Origin: Peronospora farinosa
Taxonomy: Eukaryota; Oomycota; Peronosporomycetes; Peronosporales; Peronosporaceae
NCBI GenBank assembly: GCA_947646735.1
Contig: CANTFK010000990.1
Coordinates: forward strand, 1-64,000
DNA length: 64,000 nucleotides
Reading direction: 5' to 3'
The notes beneath the pieces are model-generated. The model searched no databases and was not told the DNA's origin. It worked only from the letters and a program-made list of their open reading frames with translations. Shown in pieces: positions 20,756 through 31,135 of this stretch. Every line of letters starts with the position of its first letter. The first letter of the stretch is position 1. The translations under genes and the position numbers were made by a program.

Positions 20756-20756
20756 T

Positions 20757-22769
20757 GTGTACAGGGACCCGGGCAAGAACTCGTTGCTGCAGCGCTCGAA
20801 ACGCGCCATCATTGTCGGCTTCAGCGAAGAAACCAAGGACTACAAGGTGCTACTACCGCGTGACAACAAAGTGGTCGTCACGCAGCACATCAAGAACATC
20901 AAGACGTTGACAAAGGCGCAAAACGCGCAACTTCAGCGCGCGATGGACGTCAACGATCGAGCCGTAGACATGGAAGAGTCAGACATACCAGCAGCAGCAT
21001 CGGTGAACGATTGTCGCGCAGAGGGAAGCAGACGCGGAAGAAGAGAGGAAAGCGATGGACGCGGGCGGCGCATGGAACACGCGGTGCGTCAAAACGCGCA
21101 GAAGCGGCTGCTCGTCAGGAGGAGGCAGCGCTAGCGGAGAGGTCGTAAACGCTGTTTTTGAGCACGATCCGCTTAACTACGGACAGGCGATGCGCAGCGT
21201 CAAGCGCAAAGAGTGGGAGAAGGCTATGCAAGAGGAGATTGCCGCGCTTGAGGCCAACGACGTCTGGACAATCACAAAGCGAACGCCAGGGACGCACGCG
21301 TTGCACACAAAATGGGTCTACAAGACCAAGACGGATGCGCAGGGCGACCACGAGCGGCTGAAGGCGAGATTGGTGGCGTGCGGCAACGAGCAGGTGCTCG
21401 CCGTCGACTACACGCTCACCTTCGCTGCCGTGATGGACCTGTCGACGGTCAAAGTGATCCTGGCGCTTGCGGCGACGTGGGGGGTGCCTGCCAAGCACGA
21501 CGACATCCCCAACGCCTACGTCAAAGCCGACAAGGAGCCACACCTCCGCATCTTTCTTCAGATGCCGCGCGGCATGCCGGTATAGGAGGAGACGCTGCGA
21601 GCGCATGGCGTTGCGAACGCGAGTGAGTTGTGCTGGAGCTGAGAAAGAGCCTGTATGGGCTCAAGAAGGCAGGCCGGCTATGGAGCCAGCTGCTGCACTC
21701 GAAGCTCACTGTTGCTGGTTTCACGGGGTGCGAGAGCGACATGTGCTTCTACTGGAAGCGCGACGGCGACGACCTCGTCGTGGTCGGCGTGTATGTCGAC
21801 GATCTCCTCGCGACAGGGACGAGCGCGGCAGCGGTCGAGCGGTTCTTCAAAAGCCTTGCTTCGTTGTCGATTAAGGACCTGGGGCGGGTTAGCAAGTTTC
21901 TGGGCATGCGCTTGACGCACAATGGTCAGCGCGGGTCCGCGCTCGATCAGGAGGAGGCCATCAGATACCTCCTGCGCGACAACGGTCTCTCAGACGCCAA
22001 CTCGACGTGGAAGCCGATCGACGACAGCTGCTACGAGCTTGAGGAGGGCGATGCGGATCTTCTTGGGACGCCAAGCGCGCGACTAGGACCGACAGTGCGC
22101 CAGTTCCAGTCGCTGGTCGGCTCGCTGCTCTGGGTGGCGCGTTGCACGCGCCCCGACTTAGCATTTGCGGTGCACAAGGTCACGAGACGAGCACACGCCT
22201 CGACTGAAAGACTGGAAGCTGGCGAAACGCGTCGCGCGATACCTCAAGGGTACGGCGGCGCTCAAGGTCGCGATGATTCCAGAAGACAACCCGGGTGCGG
22301 TGATGTGCCTGGAAGCATTTAGCGACGCGGATTTTGCCGCCGACAAGACGGACCGGAAGTCAATGACGGGTGGCATCGTAATGCTGAACGGGATGGCCGT
22401 CAGCTGGGGTGCGTGGAAGCAGGGAGGAGTATCCCTGTCGACGATGGAGCGGAGTTTGTTGCGGCGAGTGAGGTCGCGCGCGAGCTGCTCGGCCTGCGTG
22501 AGATGTTGCGCGAAGTGAACGTGGAGTCCAAACTCCCGATGCAGTTGCGAGTGAACAACCAAGCGGCAATCGCGCAGATCGCGGGCGAGGCATCGTCGCT
22601 GAAGGCGAAACACGTGGATGTGCGCCTCAAGTTTTTGTGCGACTACTCGCGTCGCGGCATTATCGTGGCGAGCTACGTCAGGTCGGAGCAGATGCTCGCA
22701 GACCTCCTCACGAAGGCGTTGGACGCGACGAAGCTCTCGACACTGCGCGCGCTCGTGCACATCATGTAA
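20757..22769 (+). pseudogene. pol: Copia reverse transcriptase and RNase H, broken
   Basis: After the NUMT, Copia resumes with [20 protein letters not shown]. The RT begins near 21160: EWEKAMQEEIAALEANDVW, LHTKWVYKTK, ERLKARLVACGNEQ. A TAG at 21583-21585 interrupts after LQMPRGMPV. The catalytic VGVYVDDLL is intact near 21790, followed by LGRVSKFLGMRL and LVGSLLWVARCTRPDLAFAV. Frameshifts at about 22230 and 22440 split RNase H (FSDADFAADKTDRKSMTGG; then RVNNQAAIAQIA and KAKHVDVRLKFLCDY), ending at 22767-22769. Confidence 0.88.
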
Positions 22770-22851
22770 GGAAAGATCAAGAACGATCAAGGGTGTTCAA
22801 GGACGTTTGAGGGTGGAGTAAGGGAAGAACGGAGGCGTAATCGAGGAGGAG

Positions 22852-23098
22852 TGTTGGAAGTTGAGGTTGAAGATTATGAGTTCGATTAGCGCCAGCCGTT
22901 GATCTGGTCAGAGATAGTCAGTGCAAGATGGTAGCAGACAAGTTGGTCAGCAACCATCTGTCGTTGAGGCGGTTGGAGCACAGACAGTTAGGAGAACGAG
23001 TGGCTAGGAGGCAGACAGAAGAGATAACTAGTAAGTATCAATACAGAATCTTATTGTTAACCTACCGCTTCCTTCTCGCAGCACGCATCTTGCCTATA
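22852..23098 (+). repeat. Copia 3' LTR (247 bp)
   Basis: Uninterrupted copy, used as the reference for the empty Gypsy site. A purine-rich tract (aatcgaggaggag) lies just before it. Confidence 0.93.
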
Positions 23099-23103
23099 AC
23101 TCC
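23099..23103. repeat. Copia target-site duplication, right copy (actcc)
   Basis: Pairs with 8842-8846. Confidence 0.85.
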
Positions 23104-23264
23104 TTCATCTTGAACGTAGTTGCGAGCAGTGCTGACTAATCGGCTTCGGCAATCTCCATGCTGGTCTTGGCGGTGGTGATCATGTTGAACCTCTCTTTGA
23201 TTGGTAGAAATGTTATTTTTCAATTCTGATCAGTTCTGACCAATCAAGAGATGTCAAAAGTATC

Positions 23265-25219
23265 ATGGAACTAGATCGAGCAGACGAAGAGATGTTGCTG
23301 GAGAAAGTGCCGCAGCAGCTTCATGCTGGACGACGTGATGAGCGCAAAGACTCATTCTTTGCCTTTGCCTTTGCAGTCAATTGTGGAGCTGTGAGCTTCA
23401 TTGCGGTGCGTTCTTTTTGTCACGAGAATTGCAGATTCAGATGTACCTTATTGAACCATTCCATGTGTTTTCTCTCTCTCTTCTTTTGGTTTATTTGTAG
23501 CTTTTCTTCGGCCTTCCAAACATCTCAAGCATTTATTTTACCGTGCACCACGAGGACGATTCGTCTCATGGTCTGAAAATTTTCTTAATCTTCTTGGCAA
23601 CGTCCTGCGTTGGTGGCGGTGTGTCGGCGCTATGGCTGCAAGTGCTACAGAACCATGCAGAACGCGTGATATCGTGGACATTAAGAGTCAGCATTGTTGC
23701 CTTCATCATGGCTTCACTAGCCTCCTTCTACGACTCTGGAATGGCTGGAAAAGCCATTGGTTTTTTCAATCTGTTCTTTGCCCTTATGATTATCACGTAC
23801 TACACCTCTGTCCGGCGTTCGATCGCTTTTGCAGCATCTAATTTAACAGCTGCTTCGAGGATTCTGCGGATGTTTCCTGGTGTTATCACATCGGCGTACA
23901 TGGCTTTGTTGGCCCAGGGACTGTGGGTCGTAATTTGGGGTACAGCAGTAGTGGGTGTCTTCGCCAAGGCAGTTGGCAACCTACATGACTCGAGCTCCTT
24001 TGGCAACACTTGCTTCTTCTTTATGCTACTGAGGTACGTATCATTGTTCTCTTAACAGACTTTTGTTTAGCGTCTTTTGACGCAATTGGGGTGTGGTTCG
24101 ACAACTTTGCAGTTTTTACTGGTTTATGCAAGTTGCCAAGAACGTAGTGCACTGCATCACCGCCGGTGCGGTCGGCGAATGGTGGTTTGGGGCTCACGAC
24201 GTTAATACAATCCAACGGGCTCAAACACGTGCGCTCACGACGTCTCTTGGCTCGATTTGTGTCGGTTCTCTAGTGGTTGCTGCGCTGAACGCACTGCACA
24301 CGCTTTTGCTATCGACCCCGCGGCGAAAGGCCAAGGGCAGCGCCAACGCGTGTCTGGAATTCCTGGTCAAGCTGGTCATGCGCAATATGCAGTACTTTAA
24401 TAAGTACGCGTTCTGCCAGATAGCGTTGTACGGGAAAGACTTTCGGCTTGCTGGATCGGACACGATGCAGCTTTTCCGGGATCGTGGATGGACGGCTTTG
24501 CTTAACGACTCGCTCATATCAAGTGTCCTTGCAGTAGGGTGCCTAGTTGCTGGTACGTTTTCTAGGCCTTGCACATGTCTGTAAACTCTACTAACTCAAA
24601 CCGGCTTTGGTAGGCGCCGTGTCTGGAGTCATCGGCTCGGCCTGGCTGTATCTAACCCTACGATGTACACCGGACGAGCTGGCCGAAAACCCAAACCAAT
24701 GTCGTGCGTGGCATGCTGTCTTGTATCTAAAGAAGGGGGGAATGTTTCTTGTGCTCATATGATGATTCCTTGTTGTGCCGCTTAGAGACTTTTAACGTTG
24801 TGGTATTGACCTTCGTGGCATGTGCTTCGATCGGTTACGCCATGTGCACGATCTTGTCAACCATCTTGGACTCTGTCGTCGCGACCATCTTCGTTTGCTT
24901 TGCCGAGGTACGTTTACATTCATTCGTGCATGGACGGTTTGTCAACCTGACGGTCTAAAGTCGCGCTTTCGAGCAAGTTAAGTGACGAACCGACTAGGAT
25001 ATACCTGGTCGGAAACTGGCCACCTCAGCCGACCTACCATTCTCTCACGCCTGCGGCAGAATCCCACCCTTCTCACCATGTGCATTGTTTACGTTGTAAT
25101 TGTATGATCAGGACCCTGCGGCACTGCAGCGTTCTCACCCGGACGAGCATGCACGTCTTGTCGAATCTTGGAGTCGCTTGCAGCCGGGTTTGTTGAGCTT
25201 CCCGACTCACATGGTGTGA
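23265..25219 (+). CDS. Choline transporter-like (SLC44/CTL/PNS1 family) membrane protein
   Basis: CTL proteins are multi-spanning plasma-membrane or mitochondrial proteins implicated in choline or organic cation transport. Six exons join in phase: 23265-23405, 23501-24033, 24113-24552, 24614-24750, 24788-24907, 25112-25219, giving about 492 aa. The start ATG opens an acidic cytosolic N-terminus. About ten hydrophobic segments follow. Family blocks: a YWFMQVAKNVVHCITAGAVG transmembrane region, MRNMQYFNKYAFCQIALYGK, the GWTALLNDSLISSVLAVGC region, and the C-terminal CFAEDPAALQRSHPDEHARL tail, which closely follows PNS1. The 24751-24787 intron (37 nt) is unusually short and its borders are the least certain. 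The gene starts 161 bp after the Copia insertion. Confidence 0.9.
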
Positions 25220-26186
25220 TGCGATTTAACACAGAAATAGGCCAACAAGTACATGATTTCATGAATCACAGACAGATCGCGATTATGGTAAACATTCGAC
25301 TTTGATTGTGACTCGTTTTCATTGATGGTTGATCGTGAGTCTCACCTTTTAATTTCGACGAGCTGTCAGGTGATGCCCGTTGTCATTATTTCCAGTATTA
25401 AACGCAAAGGCGACAAGTTCGTGCCAAGTCGGTAGCTTAAAAAGGTGCAGTCATTTCAGAGACGCGTAGCCAACGCTGGATTAAGGCCGTCATTAGTGAA
25501 GATCCAAGCAAATCTGAAGCTTTTACTGCTTGTGTCATCATCATCTCCATCGCTGGCGGTGCAGGTGATACGCTTCCGCTCAGAGGATAAGAAGTCAGCT
25601 ATACCACTGAGGAAAATGCGTTTCATGTACGAATTCGAAACGTGCCACAATGAGACTGATAATACGTTTCACACCGAGTGCAGCTTATGCGGATACGCGA
25701 GAGCGTATGCTGCTCAAATGCCGTCACTGCCGTGACTGCTACACATTTGCGGAAAAGCTCAACCAATCGCGCCTGCCAACGCGACGTATGGTCGTCTTGG
25801 ACGCAAACAAGTATGGCGCAACGCCTCGCGCTATGCTAGAGCTCATCTACTTCTTACGCAATCTGTGCTACTTGTGACGGAGTCTGCGCATCACTGCGCA
25901 CGTCACGGTACGCTTCGTAGTTCCACTTCCAATACATAATTTAAGTACTACTGTCTTATTTATTATATCCTTGGAAGTTTGCAAGATAAATCAGTTGCAA
26001 GTTGAGGACAGCAACATGAAAAAGACCTGTGACAACGGATAAGTCACACTTTCGCATTAGTGTCATCTGCAACCACCTCCCCCTTACGAAACGAAAGAAG
26101 AGCGTCGACTCAGTTCGCTTCTTTACATATTGAAACGTTAAGCAGTACTTCCAGCACGATCACGAGTCAATAATAGCAGCACAACC
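25220..26186 (+). other. Intergenic; possible unrecognised gene fragment at about 25440-25877
   Basis: Two overlapping plus-strand frames (25445-25735 and 25650-25877) and a third frame with protein-like stretches (RWIKAVISEDPSKSEAF, SYTTEENAFHVRIRN) cross stops within about 400 bp. Short introns (for example 42 nt ending tgcag at about 25693) could join pieces, but no product is recognisable. It could be a decayed gene or a short-intron gene. 25880-26186 shows only AT-rich upstream sequence of ARL8. Confidence 0.35.
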
Positions 26187-26982
26187 ATGGGAGGTATTCT
26201 ACAGAAGATGCTACAGGCATTTTACACCAAGAAGCTCGAGGTCGTGCTCGTTGGTCTTGAAAACAGGTGCGATCAAAGAAGAGATCTTCCTCAATCTGAT
26301 TCCTGATTCTCATTTGATGGTTATTTTTGCAATATAAATTGACTGTAGTGGCAAAACAACGTTGCTGAATGTGATGGCCATGGGTCACCCCGTTGAAACG
26401 TGTCCAACCATTGGACTTAACGTGAAACTCGTGAAAAAAGGAGGCGTACAGATGAAATGCTGGGATATTGGTGGACAGGCACAGTACCGAAGCGAGTGGG
26501 GCCGTTATACACGTGGGTGTGATGTCATTATATATGTAGTTGACGCCAATGCGGTACGTGCTGCTATTTGATTATTGTATACTGAAATTTATGTTCAAGG
26601 TCCCTGCTTATTGAGGTCCTTCTCTTGTCGGTACTGACTTTTAAACTACACAGTTTGATCAAATCTCTTTGGCCCGGAAGGAGCTGCATCGTCTACTAGA
26701 AGATCGGTACCATATAGTGATGTATATATTGACAACACTTGCTTTTCTTTTGCTGAGTTTCTATTTGTTTTGCTGTGTAGTGAACTGGCGACGACGCCAC
26801 TGCTGGTGCTGGCCAACAAGATCGATCTGGAACCTCATATCTCTGAGCCAGAGCTCATTCGTGAGTTGAACTTGGACTACATTGTAGACAATCCATGGCT
26901 GGTGATCCCCATCTCGGCGCTACGTCTCGTCAACATTGATCAGGTCATCCAGTGGCTGATGAAGCAGTCGGGCAAGGGCTAA
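26187..26982 (+). CDS. ARL8: ARL8-family small GTPase
   Basis: ARL8 GTPases position lysosomes/vacuoles along microtubules. Four exons (26187-26266, 26349-26553, 26654-26706, 26781-26982) join in phase to 179 aa. The P-loop GLENSGKT is formed across the first intron. Switch and effector regions CPTIGLNVK and WDIGGQAQYRSEWGRY are ARL8-like, as is IYVVDA. The G4 motif is NKID and G5 is ISAL. The C-terminus IQWLMKQSGKG matches ARL8 (QWLIQHS). The N-terminus (MGGILQKMLQAFY) is an amphipathic helix; family members use N-acetylation there rather than myristoylation, although a Gly at position 2 is present here. Confidence 0.92.
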
Positions 26983-27368
26983 ATCGTCTTTAGGTTGAGT
27001 GTGACGAGAGAATGAATCAGCCGAGACTTTATGCGATAAAGGTCAAAACCAATCGACGTTAAAACCTCCCGACAGCAAACGATCTGAGGACAGACAGAAA
27101 GCGATGAATGCATTTTGTAGAGTGCAGTGCAGTGCAGTTGACTTTGTCATGGACTTATGATTTGCATTTCTTACATGAGGTGTCTTGGTATTCTTTTTGT
27201 TGTCATGAAGTGCCAGCTAAGAGATAAAGTACTTTTCAATCAAGAATAGTATGCCACTGTAGCTTCTTCTCCATCGTCTATTGCTTCCGTAACGTGCTCA
27301 CCATTGTCTTGAATCCTCTTTCTACTTTCTTGCCAAAGTGACCGACTATCAAGCAGATTTAAATCGTC
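26983..27368. other. Intergenic between ARL8 and the phosducin-like gene
   Basis: Contains a small direct repeat (tgcag repeated at about 27121-27140) and a minus-strand open frame continuing over exon 1 of the next gene; that frame has no recognisable product and I treat it as a shadow. Confidence 0.5.
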
Positions 27369-28459
27369 ATGGAAAGCTTCTTTTTGCAGCACCATGTGCT
27401 CCAAAATCGTGACCCGGATGAAGTCGGTGGCCAAGTCAACTCGGACTCGGAAGCCAGGTGTGTAGCTACAACTATTTGCGTTATCAATAGCAGTTAAAAA
27501 TTGCTGTAAATCGTGTACTGTAGCGACGATCAGGAAGAATTTACAAATCAAGTTAGCTCTGTAGCTGATCCGACAGGACCATGGAGGCAAAGACTTGTGA
27601 ATGATGAGACATGGGGAAAGCCTACGCGGCGTTTCCGTGGTGGTAAGGGTCGTGACTTTGCTTCAGTGCACACTGGACCTAAAGGGGTCATCAACGACTA
27701 TAAGGCTCACAAACGCTATCAGAAGGAGGAGGTGTGTTGTTTTTAGGTGGAACATCTCAAAGAGGGAGCGGATAAAGTGCTCATATCGTCTTATGTCGGA
27801 CTGTAGCGCCTGAGGGAGGAAGAAAAACGTCAAGCAGTCCTCAACCGTATTACGAAAGGTGCCATTGTCCCTTTTGATCCTTCAACGGGGCGGAATGTAC
27901 GTGCACACTTTGACTTCGAGTGCGATGAAGGATCGGATTGGGAATGTGACAATAGCGACATGGAAGATGACACCTTCTTGGTGCAGTATGCTGAGATGCG
28001 TGTCAAGCAAATGCAACAAGTGGCTCGCAGTCGCACGGTCTACGGTGACTTGGAGTACATTACCCCCAAGCAATTCGTAATGCTCACTTCGAGTACGGGT
28101 GATCATGCTGGCAGCAGTATGCTCGTGCACCTCTACCACCCGGAAAATTACGCATGCGGTCTGCTGAACACTCAGCTAGAGCTACTGGCACGCAAACTTG
28201 TCCATGTCAAGGTAAAGTGCTTCATGGACGCAAACAGTAGGATGCAGGATGGATAACTGTTGTGTTATAATGCCTCTAGTTTGCAGCGATGATGGCCAAG
28301 GAAGCCGACACGTCCATTGAAGCGGCAGATCTTCCGGTAGTACTGATCTTTCGCAACCAGCAGCAGCAGGAAGCTGTCGTGGACGTCACACATCGTCTCG
28401 ATGGTGAATTCACGTTTGATCGAGTGGAAGCATTCGTGAGTGAACAACTTGAGCTGTAA
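27369..28459 (+). CDS. Phosducin-like protein (PhLP1 type)
   Basis: Phosducin-like proteins assist CCT chaperonin folding of G-protein beta-gamma and other clients. Four exons (27369-27457, 27524-27731, 27807-28211, 28280-28459) give 293 aa, against 301 in human PDCL. The start MESFFLQHHVLQN resembles the PDCL N-terminus. TGPKGVINDYKAHKRYQKEE is the phosducin signature (TGPKGVINDWRKFK-like). An acidic helix follows (DEGSDWECDNSDMEDD). The C-terminal thioredoxin-like domain includes GDLEYITPKQFVMLTSS, VLIFRNQQQQEAVVDV and no CXXC. A GTG-initiated frame at 27513 is intron-adjacent and not the start. Confidence 0.88.
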
Positions 28460-28583
28460 GCTTAGCCTGTCAGTCCACTTCCTATGAAGCAGGATGACGA
28501 TACAACGGACACACTTCGATAAGACATGGATTCGGATGCAGCCCAGCCATACGAGTTTATCATTTGGCGGTTCCATCGTGATA

Positions 28584-29378
28584 CTATTCTGCATCATGCG
28601 AGAAGAGACACTTGTCACCAAAGCGGCATTTCCTATTACGCATAAAGTTGTCACACACTTGATTGCGTGTCTTTTCAAATGCACGTCCAGAGCGCATGGC
28701 CTTTGTCTCTGTGTGTTCAAAGCTACAGCCATCACCCCATTTGCACTCTCCACGCATAAAATCATAGCAAACTTTGACTGTGTGTCTCTCCTTCTTCTGC
28801 TGGGCACGCTGCTTGTGCCACTTGCCTGCACGGTGTTCATCCACTTGGACTTGACTAGTAAAAGACTTTTTGCACAAAACACAATGCAACGCCTTATCTC
28901 CAGTCTGTACACGCTCCAAATGTTCCTTAGACGTTCGATGGGCTTGAAACTCCTCCATATTCTTTCCAATAAACTTGCATGACTTGCAGGCAAACGGAAC
29001 TTTCTTTGGGAACGTTAACGCGTCTCCCAGCAGCTCCAGTGCTTTCTTGGCTGCTTGCTCGTTTTCTTCCTGTTGCGTTTTCTTGCGTTTCTTCATGGCT
29101 AGTGGCAGATTCATTGATGATCTTGGAGCTGGTAACATACTATCAGGCAGCGATTCAATACGCTCCGAGTAAGTGGATAGATTCACGACTGCTTCAGTTT
29201 TGTCATTGTCAGAATCCGATTCGGAGTCGGAGTCGCTGGAGTCGCCATTTCCTTCACCTCCAAGCTCAGCTTCAAGACACCTAATACGTTCAGTAATATC
29301 TTCCTTCTCTTTTCCTTGTATTGTCAAGTGTAGAGCACTCTCGGCAGACTGTTTTAGACGCTTGGCAATGGGCTCCAT
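28584..29378 (-). CDS. C2H2 (U1-type) and CCCH zinc-finger protein, 264 aa
   Basis: A single-exon protein starting at the ATG 29376-29378. It has a coiled-coil/acidic N-terminus (Ser/Asp run about residues 47-60), two C2H2 fingers of the U1/matrin type (residues about 131-153 and 166-188), and two C-terminal CCCH fingers (about 204-222, C-X7-C-X5-C-X3-H with CYDFMRGECKWGDGC; and about 242-261, CDNFMRNRKCRFGDKC). This combination suggests an RNA-binding or splicing-associated protein. It is convergent with the phosducin-like gene; the gap is 124 bp. Confidence 0.85.
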   Translation of the reverse strand: MEPIAKRLKQSAESALHLTIQGKEKEDITERIRCLEAELGGEGNGDSSDSDSESDSDNDKTEAVVNLSTYSERIESLPDSMLPAPRSSMNLPLAMKKRKKTQQEENEQAAKKALELLGDALTFPKKVPFACKSCKFIGKNMEEFQAHRTSKEHLERVQTGDKALHCVLCKKSFTSQVQVDEHRAGKWHKQRAQQKKERHTVKVCYDFMRGECKWGDGCSFEHTETKAMRSGRAFEKTRNQVCDNFMRNRKCRFGDKCLFSHDAE

Positions 29379-29567
29379 GATGACTGGCCAGGAAGCTCAA
29401 ATGACGAGGGATAGGGAACGGCAATAGTGAAACCAAGTCAATGGCAGTTATGAGGCTCGCATTGTTCATTTGTTGAAGTTTAGTTGCATGCATGACTCCC
29501 AAGCTGCCAAATGAACAAACAAACCGCAGTGTTCATGTCTTTTAGCTTCTTCGCTCTTTTCTTTCAA

Positions 29568-30942
29568 CTAAAAGACCACATCGGCGTCCGCGGACAGCTC
29601 GTACTGGGAAAGGATGTCATGGTCCGACGCCACAACATCCGCGAACGGGTCGTCGTCCACAGCGACGGCGATATTCTTGTTGGCAGCCGCTTCTACAGTG
29701 AGGAATGAAGATAAATATGAACCTTTGACCCACACCTTTGTACATGCTTGTATTTCGCACCTTTTGCCTTGGCCAAGATGGCTTTCTCGATGACTTGCTT
29801 ATTCGCCTGCACCTTCTTGATACTGTCAATACCATACCAACAAACGGCATCGTGATTTTGTCGAAAGTATATCGAATCAGTTACAATCGACACAAAGTCA
29901 AAAGAGCAACAGTGTTCCATACCGCACGAAATCCTCGCGTTCCAGCTCATCAAGCTCCCTCGAAATGTACGAGATGGTCTTTTCAATACGGGGAATGGTC
30001 ACCTGCAAACGCAATACCATCGCCAGTCAACAACCCTCGATGCAGCAAGTTGCTTTATCACACGAGACGCACATTGTCCAATGCGTTCACGCGACGGTTG
30101 GTCACTTTTAGAGCCTCATCCAACGTTACGAAAGAGGTCTATTCCAAGATCAGACCCAATTAGATCCCACTCAAAACGACACAACATCAGCTCAATTTGT
30201 CACCTACTTGGAGCGATGCGAGCTTGATCAATGCTCGCAGCAACACGCGAAATTTCTCGCGGCAGTTTTGAATCTTGCCACCTCCACCGGCAAGACCAAT
30301 ATTTTCACTCTTTTCGCAGCTCACTTTCACCTCCGTGAATACCGGCAACTTGACACCGGCCACATTGTCAATGCGATTCTGCGTACGAATTTCCGCCGTG
30401 CTTACTGATTCAATGACCTTATTACGAAAGTCACCCGCTGCGTATTGCGCCTGTGTGAGTGAGAAAAAGGCCTCGGATGCTTCTCGTGACATGGACATCT
30501 TGGTCTGTCCAATTTTCAATTGGAAGAAGAAAAGATGACAACAAAACGTCAATACAATTGAAACGTCATGGCTATTAGTTATAAGGGGGTGATGCCAAGC
30601 CAAACAATGGAAACCTTTTGAATCTCACGTAACATTGCTTGGAATCGCATCTTCAGTGCATCGGCCTTTTTCTTCAATAGCTCAAACCCTATTGAAAAAT
30701 AGTAGACAATGGGATAAAAAAGCAGGACATTTACAGCAGCAAAACAGAAGACCAGAAAAAGAAGAAGAAGATTACTAAACCTTTCTTTGCTCCGACACTT
30801 TTCGTCTTGAAAGTTGTTAACGCCCTGTATATGATAAGAAAAGCAACCGTTAGTTTCTCTACCAATAAAAAAAGTCAGTATCAGTGTTGAAGTAGCTAGA
30901 TACAACGTACATGCGCGTAGGCGCCACTTGAACGGACGACAT
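29568..30942 (-). CDS. VMA8: V-type proton ATPase subunit D
   Basis: Subunit D is part of the central rotor stalk of the V1 sector that drives acidification of vacuoles and endosomes. Eight small exons on the minus strand (30911-30942, 30781-30824, 30615-30688, 30208-30504, 30073-30138, 29923-30002, 29761-29822, 29568-29692) join in phase to 259 aa. The start is MSSVQVAPTRM spliced to ALTTFKTKSVGAKKG and LLKKKADALKMRFQ. Then TKMSMSREASEAFFSLTQAQ, DNVAGVKLPVF, LDEALKVTNRRVNALDN and VTIPRIEKTISYI follow. The last intron could use either of two donors; the in-phase choice is given. It shares a 193-bp bidirectional promoter with the TBC gene. Confidence 0.93.
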
Positions 30943-30981
30943 TCTGCTTACAAGCTTGAGGCTCAAAGATTGCGTTTCTAT

Positions 30982-31090
30982 AAACCCTAATTAGCACACA
31001 AACCCTAATTAGCACACATACCCTAATTAGCACACATACCCTAATTAACACATAAACCCTAATTAGTACACATACCCTACTTAGTACACA
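30982..31090. repeat. Tandem repeat with telo-box-like AAACCCTAA motifs in a bidirectional promoter
   Basis: Six imperfect copies of a 17-18 nt unit of the form aaaccctaattagcacac. It lies between the divergent starts of V-ATPase subunit D (30942) and the TBC protein (31136). Plant-type telo-boxes (AAACCCTAA) act as promoter elements of growth-related genes; a role here is inference. Confidence 0.85.
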
Positions 31091-31135
31091 GTCTATACAA
31101 AAGACACATCCTACCAAAACTCAGTTTCGTCAAAG

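Larger units (their letters stand above)
19826..20756. mobile_element. NUMT: rearranged mitochondrial DNA (unknown ORF, nad1 and atp1 fragments) inserted in Copia pol
   Basis: GC-rich Copia sequence changes sharply to AT-rich sequence at about 19885; 19826-19884 is junction filler of unknown origin. 19973-20191 is an AT-rich unknown ORF. About 20242-20465 is nad1 ([46 protein letters not shown]) with one base missing in a T run near 20296. It is fused in frame to atp1 (about 20466-20736: [48 protein letters not shown]). Copia pol resumes at about 20757 ([12 protein letters not shown]). Because nad1 and atp1 pieces are truncated and joined mid-gene, this is not intact mtDNA. Confidence 0.9.
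8847..23098 (+). mobile_element. Copia LTR retrotransposon, interrupted by a Gypsy element and by mitochondrial DNA
   Basis: Removing the Gypsy insert (8963-17058) leaves a 5' LTR of 247 bp (8847-8962 plus 17059-17189), equal in length to the 3' LTR at 22852-23098. The LTRs differ at 11 positions (about 4.5%). The host target duplication actcc is at 8842-8846 and 23099-23103. The LTR starts tgttggaag and ends gcctata, so the terminus is TG...TA rather than TG...CA. Inside, gag, protease, integrase, reverse transcriptase and RNase H occur in Copia order on the plus strand. They are broken by stops (about 18679, 19279, 21583) and frameshifts (about 17700, 22230, 22440), and by a mitochondrial insert between integrase and RT. 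The internal sequence is GC-rich, unlike the Gypsy. Confidence 0.93.

Noticed and set aside
20340..21134. 264-codon ORF joining nad1, atp1 and Copia sequence
   Set aside because: It is a chance in-frame fusion across the NUMT junction; the parts belong to three different genes and it has no promoter context.
27240..27590. 116-codon minus-strand frame over exon 1 of the phosducin-like gene
   Set aside because: No recognisable domain, and the plus strand there has a well-supported spliced exon.
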